Position numbers and translations under genes: made by a program. From positions 1-64,000 of IMG/VR virus record IMGVR_UViG_3300031576_000037: a DNA stretch of 64,000 nucleotides; one strand, given 5' to 3'. Below, piece by piece: positions 35,119 to 44,752 of this stretch. The notes under the pieces are model-generated. The model was not told where the DNA came from. It did not search any database and saw only the letters and a program-made list of their open reading frames with translations. This DNA is from a virus. Every line of letters begins with the position of its first letter. Position 1 is the stretch's first letter.

Positions 35119-37148
35119 TGGACGAAGCCATCCCGCAACGCCACGTCCAAATCCAATCCCTCGAACAATCGGAAGTTGGCCGGCGCAGAGAAGTCCACCC
35201 GGAAAGCAATCGAATGGAAATGCCGGTTCAGCTTCCAGACGGGAAAGTGTTTTGCTACCAAGCTCAGATTGGAGAGCGTGCGACTTGATGGCGACGGATA
35301 CGGGACGAGCGGCGCGACCAGTCCCGGAATCAGGTGGTAATAATCCAGGTCGTAATAGAGATTGATCGTCCCGGCGTAGAGTCCGCTCAGCTTGACCCGC
35401 CGGATGAGCTTGGTGAATTCCGCCCCGCCGAAATCATCAAAGCCGACGGCTACATAACCGCTCAGACTCGTGCCGCCCCGGTCCCACTCATAAGCCTTGC
35501 CGTCGGTGGTGACGAAATACAGCCGTTCATTGACCGTGGCGACTCCGCAAACCGTGAAGTCGGCGGTTGCGCCGTCGCCGAGCAGCACCGGAGTATTCCA
35601 GTTCCCCGTCCTGACGTTGAACGACCAGGCTTTCGTTTGCCACTTGCCGCCAGCGGCCAGGACTGCATTGGCCTGGAAGATCACCACCCAACTGTTTTTC
35701 GGATCGAAGGCGACGAAGGCGCGGGCGTTGTCAATATTGGCCAGGTCGGGCCAGACCGGAAGCGAGAAATCGCTTTCGATATTGCGTCCATCCGTCGTGC
35801 GAATGAAGTTGTCGCCGGCCAGCCCGTAGAAATAATCGTACGCAACGCAGCCTGAATACTGATGCAGGAAGCCGGCCAGCCCGAACGGGATGGTAATCAG
35901 CGGCGAGACAGCCGAATCGGTGAAGCGCCCGACGTTCAGGTAATTGGCCGAGGTGAAATAACAGACTGCATCAGTTGTGCGGACGCCGACCTTGCCGATA
36001 TGCACGCCGTTGATCTCCTCGGCGGGCGTGATGAAGGTGTAGGCGACCGGCGAGAAGGCTTCCGGGTTGTTGTGCTTGCTGACCGCAATCCCCGGCCCCG
36101 GAGCCTGCGGATTGCCGGAGCCATCCGGCGCATCGCCCCAACTGCAAAACAGCAGGAAGTCGCCGGCGGATTTGACGTAGAGCGCGGGCGGCGGCGGAAA
36201 GTTGTCGTCCACGTACCGCTCGCCCAATTCCCCGTCGTACCATTCCACCGTATGCGGGCCGACGGTCGGGTATTCGCCGAGCAGGAACCAGGCGGTTCCG
36301 GCCAGCGAGTCGCTGTTCAGGCTGACCCACAAGTAGGCGGAGGTCTGACCTTCCGAGGCGTCGAAAGCCGCAAACGTGACCTGGAACCGCTGCCCCGCCG
36401 CCAGCGTGACCTTAACCGGCGTCGAGGCCAAGCCGTGGCCGGGGAAGCCGGTGCGCTTCTTCGAAGCGCGGAAAGTGTAATCGTGCGCCTGCATCCCCTT
36501 CGTTCCGCCCGCCACCGCCACCACCGTTGGCGCGGTTGGCCGGGTGAAGCCGACCGGACGCACATCGTAAGTCCCGCCCGGTATCGGATAGGCGACCTGC
36601 GGCGACGAGGTTGCGGTCAGGGATGCGCTCAGTGGCGAAGCGTTGATCCTTAAGACGCCGCGCCCGACCGCGAAGATCGCCTCTTCGCGGTAACGAACCG
36701 CATTGCCGGCCTGGAGCGACAGCCGTTCCGGCTGTGTCCGGGTGACGGGATGCAGGTTTGGGACGAGCTTGACCGCCAATCCCGCTGCGCTGGACGAGGG
36801 GCGGGGCAAGACGACGATGCTGGTATTGCTGACGATCTTGACGACCAGGAACAACTCACGGTCAATCAGGATATGCTGGTACGGAACCATGTCCGTCAGC
36901 GCGGTCGCGCCGCCCGAAAACGTCACGGTGTCGGTCGTGGTCGCGGTCGTAGCTGTATATCCGAGCGTGGTTGGCGTGTTCGTCTCCGACAGGTCTGACC
37001 AGCCGCCGAAGACCCGCGAGTAGCCCGCTGCCTCGAAAATCGCGTTCTGCCCGGCGATGCAGGTTCCAGGCAGCGCCACCGTCAACGGCTGATTCGGGTA
37101 GTAACGGTCAATTACCCAGCGTTTCGGCGATAGTGATCTCAGTGACAT
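35115..37148 (-). CDS. Large tail (nozzle/tubular B-like) protein
   Basis: 677 residues, almost entirely beta, with blocks such as YFTSANYLNVGRF, DYFYGLAGDNFIRTTDG and WSFNVRTGNWNTP that read as beta-propeller blades. Position after the connector genes and size fit the tail nozzle proteins of podoviruses (T7 gp12 or P22 gp10-type). Its start overlaps the stop of the upstream gene. Confidence in 'tail protein' is high, in the exact homologue low. Confidence 0.7.
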   Translation of the reverse strand: MSLRSLSPKRWVIDRYYPNQPLTVALPGTCIAGQNAIFEAAGYSRVFGGWSDLSETNTPTTLGYTATTATTTDTVTFSGGATALTDMVPYQHILIDRELFLVVKIVSNTSIVVLPRPSSSAAGLAVKLVPNLHPVTRTQPERLSLQAGNAVRYREEAIFAVGRGVLRINASPLSASLTATSSPQVAYPIPGGTYDVRPVGFTRPTAPTVVAVAGGTKGMQAHDYTFRASKKRTGFPGHGLASTPVKVTLAAGQRFQVTFAAFDASEGQTSAYLWVSLNSDSLAGTAWFLLGEYPTVGPHTVEWYDGELGERYVDDNFPPPPALYVKSAGDFLLFCSWGDAPDGSGNPQAPGPGIAVSKHNNPEAFSPVAYTFITPAEEINGVHIGKVGVRTTDAVCYFTSANYLNVGRFTDSAVSPLITIPFGLAGFLHQYSGCVAYDYFYGLAGDNFIRTTDGRNIESDFSLPVWPDLANIDNARAFVAFDPKNSWVVIFQANAVLAAGGKWQTKAWSFNVRTGNWNTPVLLGDGATADFTVCGVATVNERLYFVTTDGKAYEWDRGGTSLSGYVAVGFDDFGGAEFTKLIRRVKLSGLYAGTINLYYDLDYYHLIPGLVAPLVPYPSPSSRTLSNLSLVAKHFPVWKLNRHFHSIAFRVDFSAPANFRLFEGLDLDVALRDGFVQ

Positions 37149-37708
37149 CAGGCGGCAGCGATCTGGTGCGCGGGTAGCAAGCCAGCCAGGACGCTCACGG
37201 CGTCAGCTTCCAATTCAACCGGCAGGTCGGTCAGGGTATTGAGCGGAATGAACGGCGCAATGATTGTGACCGGTCCCGGCGTCCCGACCTTCCCGGCGGC
37301 GACGTTCTCAATCCCGCGCTGGCGGGTCACGAGGTTGTTGTCCCTGACGGCAAAGTAGCCGAAATCGGGATTGAGCCGGCGGTCGAGGTCTTGCCAGGCT
37401 CGCTTGAAGACGTAGGGGCTCACCTGGTCAACGTCGTCGGCGTCATAAAATGTCGCCCAACATAGACCGTCGGTCAGGACGTTCGCCAGGGCGCCCAGGG
37501 CAATCACCCCATTCGTGACCGGGACGGCGCTGTAGGTTTTGGTGAGCCGGGGGCGCAGCATCGCGTTGGCAGCGTTTTGGCGCGCCAGCCGTTGCAGCGC
37601 GTTCGGGACGAGCAAATGCGCATTGTCCTCGTAAATGCGGGATTCGGTCGGCGACAGACCGCCGCGCGCCATGCGAGCCGCGCGTAATACATATTGATCA
37701 CGGGTCAT
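37148..37708 (-). CDS. Tail/connector component
   Basis: 186 residues, MTRDQYVLRAARMARGG start, a beta region VPVTNGVIALGALANVLTDG and an Asp-rich middle. No family recognised; position between connector and nozzle genes, with overlapping stop/start, supports a tail completion role. Confidence 0.55.
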   Translation of the reverse strand: MTRDQYVLRAARMARGGLSPTESRIYEDNAHLLVPNALQRLARQNAANAMLRPRLTKTYSAVPVTNGVIALGALANVLTDGLCWATFYDADDVDQVSPYVFKRAWQDLDRRLNPDFGYFAVRDNNLVTRQRGIENVAAGKVGTPGPVTIIAPFIPLNTLTDLPVELEADAVSVLAGLLPAHQIAAA

Positions 37709-37711
37709 TTT

Positions 37712-38428
37712 TTAGGCCGCCGGCCGAGCCGGAAAATCGGAGGCGGTGGCGTTCAGGCCGCGCTCGCGCAGCGCCGTGTAATAAGCTTGCAGGAAAGCCG
37801 CGCCTTCCGAGATGAAGCTGCCAGCCTTCATACACAGCCGCCCGGCTGCGCCGTCAGCCGCCACCACGCCGAATTCATCGGGCAACGGCGACAGGTCGGT
37901 CGCCGCATCGAAGAGGCTGTCCAACTCGCTATAGGTCGTGTAGGGGCGGTCATATTTGAAATACTCGACCGTCGCATTGCCGCTCAACGTGTGGTAGAGA
38001 ATAGTCCCGTCCGTGGCGTAGAAATAGAAATTCAGGCCGTCGAGCAGGCCTCCGGATTGCTGCCCGCGAACGTCGAAAATATCGGAAGCCGAGCGTTCGA
38101 CCAGCGAGCGCCCCGTCACCGCGTCATAGACCGCGCCATAAGGCCCCATGGCCGACGGCAGTTGCCCGCCGTGCGCGACGGTAGTCGTCAGGCGGTACTG
38201 CTGGCGGCGCGGATCGCCCTCGGTCTTGCAGATGAAGCCGACGATCTCGATGCAGGTGTCAACGATGGCCGTGCGGACAGCCGAGCGGTTGAACGCGCCG
38301 TCGTCCATCTCGTTGTTCGTCTTCGGAATGACGCGGTAATTCGTCTCGCCGGTCGGCTCGTCGTCGGCCTTGAGCGCGGCGAGCCGGGAAGCGACCTCGC
38401 TTTCAATAAACACAAAAGGAGTACTCAT
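37712..38428 (-). CDS. Virion protein of unknown type (tail/connector region)
   Basis: 238 residues, beta-rich, with TDGTILYHTLSGNATVEYF and a helical C-terminus. No motif recognised. Three-base gap to the next gene and shared strand place it in the structural operon; likely a tail accessory protein. Confidence 0.5.
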   Translation of the reverse strand: MSTPFVFIESEVASRLAALKADDEPTGETNYRVIPKTNNEMDDGAFNRSAVRTAIVDTCIEIVGFICKTEGDPRRQQYRLTTTVAHGGQLPSAMGPYGAVYDAVTGRSLVERSASDIFDVRGQQSGGLLDGLNFYFYATDGTILYHTLSGNATVEYFKYDRPYTTYSELDSLFDAATDLSPLPDEFGVVAADGAAGRLCMKAGSFISEGAAFLQAYYTALRERGLNATASDFPARPAA

Positions 38429-38434
38429 TGCCCG

Positions 38435-39214
38435 CTACCAATCAAGTCCATCCCCGACCCAATCGCCATAGCCATTCGGCTCGCCCGTGCCAGCCTGGAA
38501 AGCCGTCGTAATGTAATCCTCGAACGCCCGCCGGAATTCCGCTTCCTGCTTGAGCAGTCCGTCTTCGATCTGTGCCTGATATGCCTGCATCGCTTTCATC
38601 GCGTCCAGCGGATTGACACCCGCCGCCTCCGTCCCCAGCAGCCGCGACCACCAGCAGTACCGCAGGCAGGCGATGGCCGCGCTGATCCTGAGGTAACGAT
38701 GGAACGGCGAATTGACCGGCAGGGTGTCGCCCAGGCGCGGCTCCGGGATTTCGCCGGTCTCGAACCAGATGCGGTAACGCGCATTGCCGTTCGGGATCGG
38801 AACCAGTTCCAGCTTCGGCTGGTTGTATTCCCAATAAGGAATGGCCGCGACTGCGGTATGGGCGGCTCCGCCTGCCCGCGCCCGCGTCTCGCCGCGCCAT
38901 AACTGATCCACGTCCTGCCGGTTGGTCATGTCCAGCTTGCGGGTCGCATGAAATGAGTTGTTCGGGTCAATCGTGTGCACGCGGACAGGCTTGCCGTACT
39001 CTGGCCCGCCCAGGCTGTAAGACGGCTGGCCGGGCTGGGTCGTGATGTCATAAGACCGCAGCGACCAGCCCGCGCCGGTATTCTGCTGCTCGCTGTGGCG
39101 CAGTTGGGCCACATCCCCGGCCTTCTGCAAGATTAAATCCATCCCTGGCGCGTGCGCGTCGGGCTGGTCGAGGTCGAGTCTGACCTCGGCGATGAGGCGG
39201 TCGTAGTCGAGCAT
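38435..39214 (-). CDS. Head-tail adaptor-like protein
   Basis: 259 residues. N-terminal helix (YDRLIAEVRLDLDQPDAHAPG), a beta insertion with PGQPSYSLG and YRIWFETGEIPEP, then a long helical bundle ending with Asp/Trp. This organisation is typical of podoviral gp4/tubular A-like adaptors that bind the portal ring. Assignment by pattern and order. Confidence 0.6.
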   Translation of the reverse strand: MLDYDRLIAEVRLDLDQPDAHAPGMDLILQKAGDVAQLRHSEQQNTGAGWSLRSYDITTQPGQPSYSLGGPEYGKPVRVHTIDPNNSFHATRKLDMTNRQDVDQLWRGETRARAGGAAHTAVAAIPYWEYNQPKLELVPIPNGNARYRIWFETGEIPEPRLGDTLPVNSPFHRYLRISAAIACLRYCWWSRLLGTEAAGVNPLDAMKAMQAYQAQIEDGLLKQEAEFRRAFEDYITTAFQAGTGEPNGYGDWVGDGLDW

Positions 39215-39222
39215 TGTCGGGC

Positions 39223-40191
39223 TTACCGGGCTACTGGCGCCTGGTAGTCAGGCGAGAGTTTTAATTTACGCTTGGGAGCGGCAGTGGCGGTCTCTCCGTT
39301 TTTATCACCCTCGCCGTCAGCCGCACCATTGCCGTTACCCCCGATGCGATCCAGCGCCCCGACCATCGAGCGGAATAACTCCATCATCTGGGCTTCGCGC
39401 TGCGCAGCCTGCTGCTCGCGTTCTTCCATCTTTCTGAGGATTTCCTCGGTGGCGCGGGATTGGCTGACGATGGCGGCGGTCTGGTTGTTGACCACTTCCT
39501 GCATCTGCTCTTCGAGCGGCTTGAGACCGGCGAATTCGAGCATCCGGCGGTCTCGCACCGAGTACCGCTTCGGCACATCCGACGTGATGTCCTTGATTTG
39601 CGCGTGCCGCTGGGTCATCTGTTGCTGGCAATACTGGTCGCATCGCTCGATGGCGGCCAAAACCTGCCGGGCGATCTCCGCCACCATCCGGCCCCCAGGC
39701 GACGAATCAGCCGCCAGCAGGACCTCGCCCAGCCGCGTCCGGTAGCCGCCAGCAGTCAGCGTGCGGTTGATGGTCTGCGGGATGCTGCCGAAAAGCTTCT
39801 CGTTGATCTGCGCCGCCTTGAACTGCGCGGCGGGCATCCCGGCCAGGGATGGAATCTCCATCAGCCCTTCCGCCCCGAACCGCTGGAAAAGGCCGGTGGC
39901 AATCGGGCCGGGCGCATCGAGATAGGTCGCTACGTCCAGCGGATCATCGCCGGTCTTGCGCAGGATGCGGCTGGTATCGCCGCCCAACACGTAAGTCAGG
40001 CAATTGCGCTCCGGGGCCTGGATCGAGGTGATCACGCCCGCCTCGACCGAGCCGCCCGGAATCTGCGGACACGACACGCTCATAAACGGCGTGAAAACAT
40101 AGCGGGTCTTGTGCTCGTCTAGCCACTGGATGTGGCGCTCTTCGACCTGACGCAGATTATCGGCGTCGGCCTGGGTTGCTGTTGCTGTCAT
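39223..40191 (-). CDS. Structural protein with C-terminal coiled coil
   Basis: 322 residues from ATG 40191, chosen over an upstream start at 40248 that adds unrelated sequence. Contains a conserved-looking QIPGGSVEAGVITSI region, a Lys/Arg-rich centre and a C-terminal Gln/Glu/Met coiled coil (about 245-285) before a basic Lys-rich tail. Likely a head or connector protein; no homologue named. Confidence 0.5.
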   Translation of the reverse strand: MTATATQADADNLRQVEERHIQWLDEHKTRYVFTPFMSVSCPQIPGGSVEAGVITSIQAPERNCLTYVLGGDTSRILRKTGDDPLDVATYLDAPGPIATGLFQRFGAEGLMEIPSLAGMPAAQFKAAQINEKLFGSIPQTINRTLTAGGYRTRLGEVLLAADSSPGGRMVAEIARQVLAAIERCDQYCQQQMTQRHAQIKDITSDVPKRYSVRDRRMLEFAGLKPLEEQMQEVVNNQTAAIVSQSRATEEILRKMEEREQQAAQREAQMMELFRSMVGALDRIGGNGNGAADGEGDKNGETATAAPKRKLKLSPDYQAPVAR

Positions 40192-40198
40192 AAAATCC

Positions 40199-40978
40199 TT
40201 AATTGTTGCAGATAGGCAGGGAGACGTGTCCCTTGACGCGCGGCCCATAATCCCACCAATGCCGCAGGGTATTCAACTCGTGGCGGCGGATATACTCCCG
40301 CTCGGTTGCCGCGCGGTTCTGCTGCTTCATCCAACCCGCCAGCCATTGGTAATAGCCCAGCATTTTGTCCGCTTCCGTGCTCGGCGCGTCAGGCCGGGAG
40401 ACTCCCGCCTGTTGGCGCTCGGCCAATCCCTGCCGCACGGTATCGAGGTCAAACTGATCAGGCTCGCGGTAGCGTCCCCAACACTTACGTCCGAGGCGGA
40501 CGGCTTCCAAGCAGCAAATTCGCCAACCTCCCTCGCCTATAACCTGCGAATGTTCGAGGATGGGAGTGGCGGTCACGTAAATCCCGCCCACCGTCCGGGC
40601 TTCCGCGTAAGTGTCGCCGTCGGGGTCAGCGCCAGCCTTTTCCTCTAGCGGATTAAGATGGAGACGGGGGACGTACGCTTCAATGAAGTAGCGCGGCACG
40701 CCGATCCAATCGTAACGCGGCTCGATCAAGCCCGTGGACGGGCTGATCACGTCACGCCTGACCCGCCTGTGGGCGTAACGCGGGCGATAGAGCTTCTGGT
40801 ATCTGTCCCAGGTTTCCGTCGTCCGCAGGTCCTGCCCCCAGACCAGTCGCAGGCGCGGAGTTCCGTCCGCCTCGAGGCCGACGATGGAGTCGAGCGATGC
40901 CTGGAACCGCGCGAACTCCACCGCCGCCATCGGCGAGGCGACATTCTCCGTCCAGTCGGTCGCGTCGAGGCCGGTCAC
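40199..40978 (-). CDS. Phage protein following the capsid module
   Basis: 259 residues from GTG 40978, one base after the previous stop. Contains YDWIGVPRYFIEAYVPRLH and many Trp/Tyr/Arg residues. No domain recognised. Expected role: head completion or adaptor. Confidence 0.5.
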   Translation of the reverse strand: MTGLDATDWTENVASPMAAVEFARFQASLDSIVGLEADGTPRLRLVWGQDLRTTETWDRYQKLYRPRYAHRRVRRDVISPSTGLIEPRYDWIGVPRYFIEAYVPRLHLNPLEEKAGADPDGDTYAEARTVGGIYVTATPILEHSQVIGEGGWRICCLEAVRLGRKCWGRYREPDQFDLDTVRQGLAERQQAGVSRPDAPSTEADKMLGYYQWLAGWMKQQNRAATEREYIRRHELNTLRHWWDYGPRVKGHVSLPICNN

Positions 40979-40979
40979 T

Positions 40980-41312
40980 TTATTGGCCCTGCCGCGTCCA
41001 GAAGTTGCAGCGAACGGTGATGGCCGACAGGTCGGTCGCCGCCGTCACTTCGCCGAATGCGCCGCCGGCATCCTGAAAGAACGCCATCAGCTTGTTGTTG
41101 GTCGTATCCCAGATGAGCGAATACCCGCCAGCCACGCCCGCCGGGGAGCCGATAGGCTCGACGCCCACAATCGAGCGCGCGCCGAACCTCTGCGCCGAGA
41201 TAGCGTAGCCGCCGGTCGGGTAGGAGTTGTCGAGCAAGACATCGGCGGGATAGACGCGGTGTTTACCGAGCACGTCGCCGCCCTGCTTGAGCTTGGTCAC
41301 TGTTGCAGCCAT
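40980..41312 (-). CDS. Small head/decoration-type protein
   Basis: 110 residues from ATG 41312, which has GGAGG in the right place; the longer ORF to 41375 is less likely. KLKQGGDVLGKHRVYPADV and YSLIWDTTNNKLMAFF follow the pattern of small virion proteins immediately after capsid genes (decoration or head completion). Confidence 0.65.
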   Translation of the reverse strand: MAATVTKLKQGGDVLGKHRVYPADVLLDNSYPTGGYAISAQRFGARSIVGVEPIGSPAGVAGGYSLIWDTTNNKLMAFFQDAGGAFGEVTAATDLSAITVRCNFWTRQGQ

Positions 41313-41333
41313 AAAAAGCCTCCAGGGAAAATG

Positions 41334-41361
41334 GCGGAGCAACGAAGCTTCGCTGCTCCGC
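41334..41361 (-). terminator. Hairpin between capsid gene and downstream gene
   Basis: GCGGAGCA/TGCTCCGC stem with an inner CGAAG/CTTCG pairing. On the minus strand a short T run follows just before the Shine-Dalgarno of the next gene. Weaker than the other late-operon terminators; likely an attenuator or RNA-stability element. Confidence 0.5.
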
Positions 41362-41385
41362 TGCTCCGCTGTCAATCGTCACGGA

Positions 41386-42675
41386 CTAACTCGTGCCCAG
41401 GTAGTTGAACAGGGTGGCGGCGTTGCTGACATCGAAATTCCGCAGCACCAGGTGCTGGTTCGGATGATCGATGGTCCAGTTATCCGCACAACCGTAGTTC
41501 ACGTAGAACTCGCCCTTGCCGCGCTGGTTCGTGCCCTGCTTCTGGGTAAACATCGGCTGGCCCGGCAAGCGGAACGGCCCGGTGTCGCGCTGCACCACGT
41601 GCACCATGTCGCTCAGGTCGACCCCGTACATCGCATCCGGGTCGGCCTGCGGAAACGGCTCGAAAACCGAATCCTCATAGCGCGCATTCTTGAAGGCCGT
41701 GTTGTAGGTGTCGTCCTTCGAGGCGAAGCGGAACATGTTCCAGCCCGGCGTCTTGTAGATCGAGATGAGCGATGGCGAGGCGAACAGCTTGAATGTCGGA
41801 TTGACGCCCGTGCCATTGCGCAGCGCCGATTTTTGCAGCGCCCGCTCGATGTAGTAGTTGCTGATTTCGTTCTGGCCGGCGTCCACGTAGGGCGTCTGGT
41901 AGCGATCCTGGTTCGTCACCAGCGTCCCTTCCCAGTAGCCCGTCTTGCCGCCGGCGATGAGGTAGGCCAGGCCGTGCGGGAACTGCCGCCAGGAACTGCC
42001 AGGGACGAGGTACGCGCCGGTGGCCGGCGCGCTGCCCAGGGCCGCCGTCAGTGTGACCTGGTTGTTCGTCCAGTCCACTCCGCCTTCGGCGACCAGGATG
42101 GCGGAAGCCGAGAGCACGTCCGCCGACGTGTAGAGGTCGTAGGGCACGCCGGGGCGCAGTTGCGAGACGCCGTAGGCCCGGGCGTGCGTCCCGTTCGGCG
42201 TGGTTTGCAGGTTGAGCACCGTGGTAGTCGAGCCGCTGGTGAGCGTGCCGAGCTTGCCGGAACCGTCTCCGGCGAAGTGGAATTCCTGTCGCTGGGCAAA
42301 ACCCTTCATCAGCAATTCCAACTCCTCGGCGATGGTCTGCAATGTCCCGTCCAGCCCCTGCTGGTAATCGTCGTAAGTGCCCTGCGCGATTTCATAAGTG
42401 ACGGCCTGCGTGACCGCAAAGGTCTTGAGCCGCGACCGGACGTAGGCGACGCCTTGCGGATAGTCCATATTGGAAGCGCCCGCCTTGATGGTCGTGCGGA
42501 CTTCCGACAGCACCGCCTTCTCGCGGCCTTTCTGGTTGACTCGCTGGGTCTTGGCCACCGCCCTGACCTTCTTGGTGACGGGGGCGTTGAGGTCTTCGAT
42601 GTTGGCGACGTTGCGGTCGAGATACGCCTGCAAAACAGCGTCCACCGCAGTCGTAGAGATGTCTTGAACAGCCAT
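41386..42675 (-). CDS. Major capsid protein (HK97-like)
   Basis: 429 residues. A long N-terminal helical region (to about 120, including MKGFAQRQEFHFAGDGSG) precedes beta-rich domains ending in a GPFRLPGQPMFTQKQG segment and a final NFDVSNAATLFNYL. This organisation, with a scaffold gene directly upstream, indicates the HK97-type shell protein. Its Shine-Dalgarno leader (TTATAAGGAGCAAT) is nearly copied before the gene at 47860. Flanked on both sides by hairpins. Confidence 0.85.
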   Translation of the reverse strand: MAVQDISTTAVDAVLQAYLDRNVANIEDLNAPVTKKVRAVAKTQRVNQKGREKAVLSEVRTTIKAGASNMDYPQGVAYVRSRLKTFAVTQAVTYEIAQGTYDDYQQGLDGTLQTIAEELELLMKGFAQRQEFHFAGDGSGKLGTLTSGSTTTVLNLQTTPNGTHARAYGVSQLRPGVPYDLYTSADVLSASAILVAEGGVDWTNNQVTLTAALGSAPATGAYLVPGSSWRQFPHGLAYLIAGGKTGYWEGTLVTNQDRYQTPYVDAGQNEISNYYIERALQKSALRNGTGVNPTFKLFASPSLISIYKTPGWNMFRFASKDDTYNTAFKNARYEDSVFEPFPQADPDAMYGVDLSDMVHVVQRDTGPFRLPGQPMFTQKQGTNQRGKGEFYVNYGCADNWTIDHPNQHLVLRNFDVSNAATLFNYLGTS

Positions 42676-42718
42676 AATGATTGCTCCTTATAAATGCGGA
42701 ATCAGTCGGGAAATAAAG

Positions 42719-42742
42719 CCGGGCGTTGCGAGCAACGCCCGG
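42719..42742 (-). terminator. Intrinsic terminator/attenuator before the capsid gene
   Basis: 11-bp perfect stem CCGGGCGTTGC/GCAACGCCCGG with a two-base loop, followed on the minus strand by CTTTATTTC. It lies between scaffold and capsid genes, just ahead of the capsid ribosome site. Confidence 0.7.
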
Positions 42743-42776
42743 TGAAAGAAAAAGGAGAGTGATGAAGAAATAAGTC

Positions 42777-44168
42777 TTAGCCCGCGCCCACGCCGAACTC
42801 GCGCATAATATCGTTGATAGTGGTGGCGACCCGCTCGCTCGGCGGTTGGCCGGGCGGGAATTGGGGCTGTCTGGCCGGCGGGGGCGCGGCGGGCACTTTC
42901 GGCCCGGAAGCGCCATTCTGCGGCGGCGGCGGGGGCGCAGTCGGCTTGCGGCGCGGCGGGGTGGCGGCGGCAGCCCTCCGCCAAGCCGCGTCAAAGAGTT
43001 TCTTGTATTGACCCTGCCCGCCGTTGATCTGCAGCGGATTGCCGTCCTTGAACCGGTGATAGAGCGCGTCCGTCACCTTGCGCGCCTCGCTCTTCTCGTC
43101 CCAGAAGGCGTTTTGCAGGTCAATATAGGCGAGCGCCGCAATCCCGGCGGCTTCGAGCGGCGAAAGCCCCAGACCTTCGCCTTTCTGCTGGTATTCCTGG
43201 AAAACGCTCATCTGGTAATCGCCGAGCTGCCTGGTCGCCTTCCATTCCGTCTCGGCGGCGCGCTGCTGCTCGGATTGCGCCCGGGCGGTCTCCGCCTGCT
43301 GCTGGCTGTCGAAAATGAACTGCTTGTCCCGCAGGTCTTCCACTACGACCTCCAAGGGGGCCAGCCGCATATCCTCGCGCTTGGCCGGACTGAGCCGGCG
43401 GTAGGTATCGTGTAATTCAGCCGGGATATTCTGTTGCAGCCATTCCTGCTCGGCTGTGGCGTCCACCGGCGGCGTGTAGCCACCCATCTTCGCCACCGTT
43501 TGGTAAGCGTCGTAATGACGCGGATCGAGGCCGAGCCGGTGGAGCAGATAATCGCGGTTGTATTGAATCTGGCCGTCGGCGTTCGGATCGTTCAGGATGG
43601 CCACAATCAGATCGTCGTAGATCGTGCCCTCGACCCGACGCACCCCATCAAGAAAGCGACCCAGATAGGTAGCGCCCGGCGGCACGTTCTCTTCGTCCTC
43701 AATCGGCAGCGCGCCCCGCAACAGGTCGCCCGCCAATTGAGTGACACCCGGCAGGTTGCCGCGCCCGCCGGCATACTCAATCGCCTGCTCGATCTGTTGC
43801 AGCGTCTGCGCCTGCCCGACGGTAGTCTTGAGCGCGTCGTGCACTTGCTGCCAGTATTCCTGTGACTTGCCCGGATCGGCCAAAGCCGAAGCGAACGCAT
43901 CATCGGAGAGCAGCGCAGCGTAAGGGTCGGCGGCGTCCTGTTCGGCCAGCAGCTTCTCCCACCAGTCATCAGCCAGAGTTTCGGTCTCAGTCGGCGCGCC
44001 TGATTCTTCCGGCGTTGCCGCCGGCTGCCCGAAGCTCAGGTCGGGCTGCGCATCAGGCGCGGCGGTCGCCGGAACGGTCCCCGCCGGCTGACTGAACTCA
44101 CTTATGATGTCGCCGATGGCGGTGGGCGCGGCGGGCGCTTCCGGCGCGGTTACGGTTTCTTCTGGCAT
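42777..44168 (-). CDS. Probable scaffolding protein
   Basis: 463 residues, strongly acidic Ala/Pro-rich N-terminus, helical Glu/Gln-rich middle (about 280-330) and a Pro-rich C-terminal region (PPRRKPTAPPPPPQNG) ending in a short helix. Located directly before the capsid gene, as scaffolds usually are. Assignment rests on position and composition. Confidence 0.7.
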   Translation of the reverse strand: MPEETVTAPEAPAAPTAIGDIISEFSQPAGTVPATAAPDAQPDLSFGQPAATPEESGAPTETETLADDWWEKLLAEQDAADPYAALLSDDAFASALADPGKSQEYWQQVHDALKTTVGQAQTLQQIEQAIEYAGGRGNLPGVTQLAGDLLRGALPIEDEENVPPGATYLGRFLDGVRRVEGTIYDDLIVAILNDPNADGQIQYNRDYLLHRLGLDPRHYDAYQTVAKMGGYTPPVDATAEQEWLQQNIPAELHDTYRRLSPAKREDMRLAPLEVVVEDLRDKQFIFDSQQQAETARAQSEQQRAAETEWKATRQLGDYQMSVFQEYQQKGEGLGLSPLEAAGIAALAYIDLQNAFWDEKSEARKVTDALYHRFKDGNPLQINGGQGQYKKLFDAAWRRAAAATPPRRKPTAPPPPPQNGASGPKVPAAPPPARQPQFPPGQPPSERVATTINDIMREFGVGAG

Positions 44169-44192
44169 GTGTTGTCCCTGAAAAATAGAAAA

Positions 44193-44235
44193 GCCGCCGT
44201 CACCTGATGCCTTGCGGCTATCGGTTATCGGCGGC
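44193..44235 (-). terminator. Intrinsic terminator before the scaffold gene
   Basis: Outer stem GCCGCCG/CGGCGGC and, on the minus strand, an inner GCC-GCAA-GGC hairpin with a GNRA tetraloop. The minus strand continues TTTTCTATTTTT, a good terminator tail. Confidence 0.7.
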
Positions 44236-44273
44236 GTGACCTCGAAAGGTGTGGCCTGGATTGCAGCGAGCGA

Positions 44274-44618
44274 TTACTGCCTGCGGGCTATCGCCTGGAC
44301 GTGGCGCTCAAATGCGGTGCGCGCCGGATTCTTCAGCGCATATTCGGCGGCGGCAACGTACGTGGCGCGGGTGTTTTCCAGCAACTGCTGCCAGGGCGGA
44401 AAACCGGCGGCGTCGCCGCCCTGCGCCTCGCGCAGTTTCGCATAAGCGAGCGCCGCCAGCTCGTTCGCACCGAGCGCCTGCTTAACCGGTTTTGCCGGTT
44501 TATCCGGCCTCACCGTTTTCGGCCGCACCGCCGACAGCTTAGCGGGAACAGGCGCTACTTTAGCTTTGACCGCGCGGCTTGACTTTGGCTCTTCGGCTTT
44601 CTTTGATTTCTTCTTCAT
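44274..44618 (-). CDS. Small basic phage protein
   Basis: 114 residues, beginning with KKKSKK and a Lys/Pro/Ala-rich disordered half, followed by a helical half (ANELAALAYAKLREAQGG; NTRATYVAAAEYALKN). Located between portal and scaffold genes; overlaps the previous gene by 59 bases. Function unknown. Confidence 0.55.
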   Translation of the reverse strand: MKKKSKKAEEPKSSRAVKAKVAPVPAKLSAVRPKTVRPDKPAKPVKQALGANELAALAYAKLREAQGGDAAGFPPWQQLLENTRATYVAAAEYALKNPARTAFERHVQAIARRQ

Positions 44619-44751
44619 AATGTCCTGTTACTGGCGGCGCGCCCTTCGGTCTACGGGCATTGTAGGTTGCGGCGGCAATCCGCTTCGCTTCGGCGTCGCT
44701 TTTTCCGCGCTTCTTCAATGCAGCTTTGATTGCTAAATACATCGCTGGCAT
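44560..44751 (-). CDS. Small phage protein, basic helical
   Basis: 63 residues from ATG 44751, one base after the portal stop. MYLAIKAALKKRGKSDAEAK and IAAATYNARRPKGAPPVTGH is a familiar pattern of small phage structural-region proteins. Basic C-terminus. Function unknown. Confidence 0.55.
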   Translation of the reverse strand: MPAMYLAIKAALKKRGKSDAEAKRIAAATYNARRPKGAPPVTGHYEEEIKESRRAKVKPRGQS

Positions 44752-44752
44752 A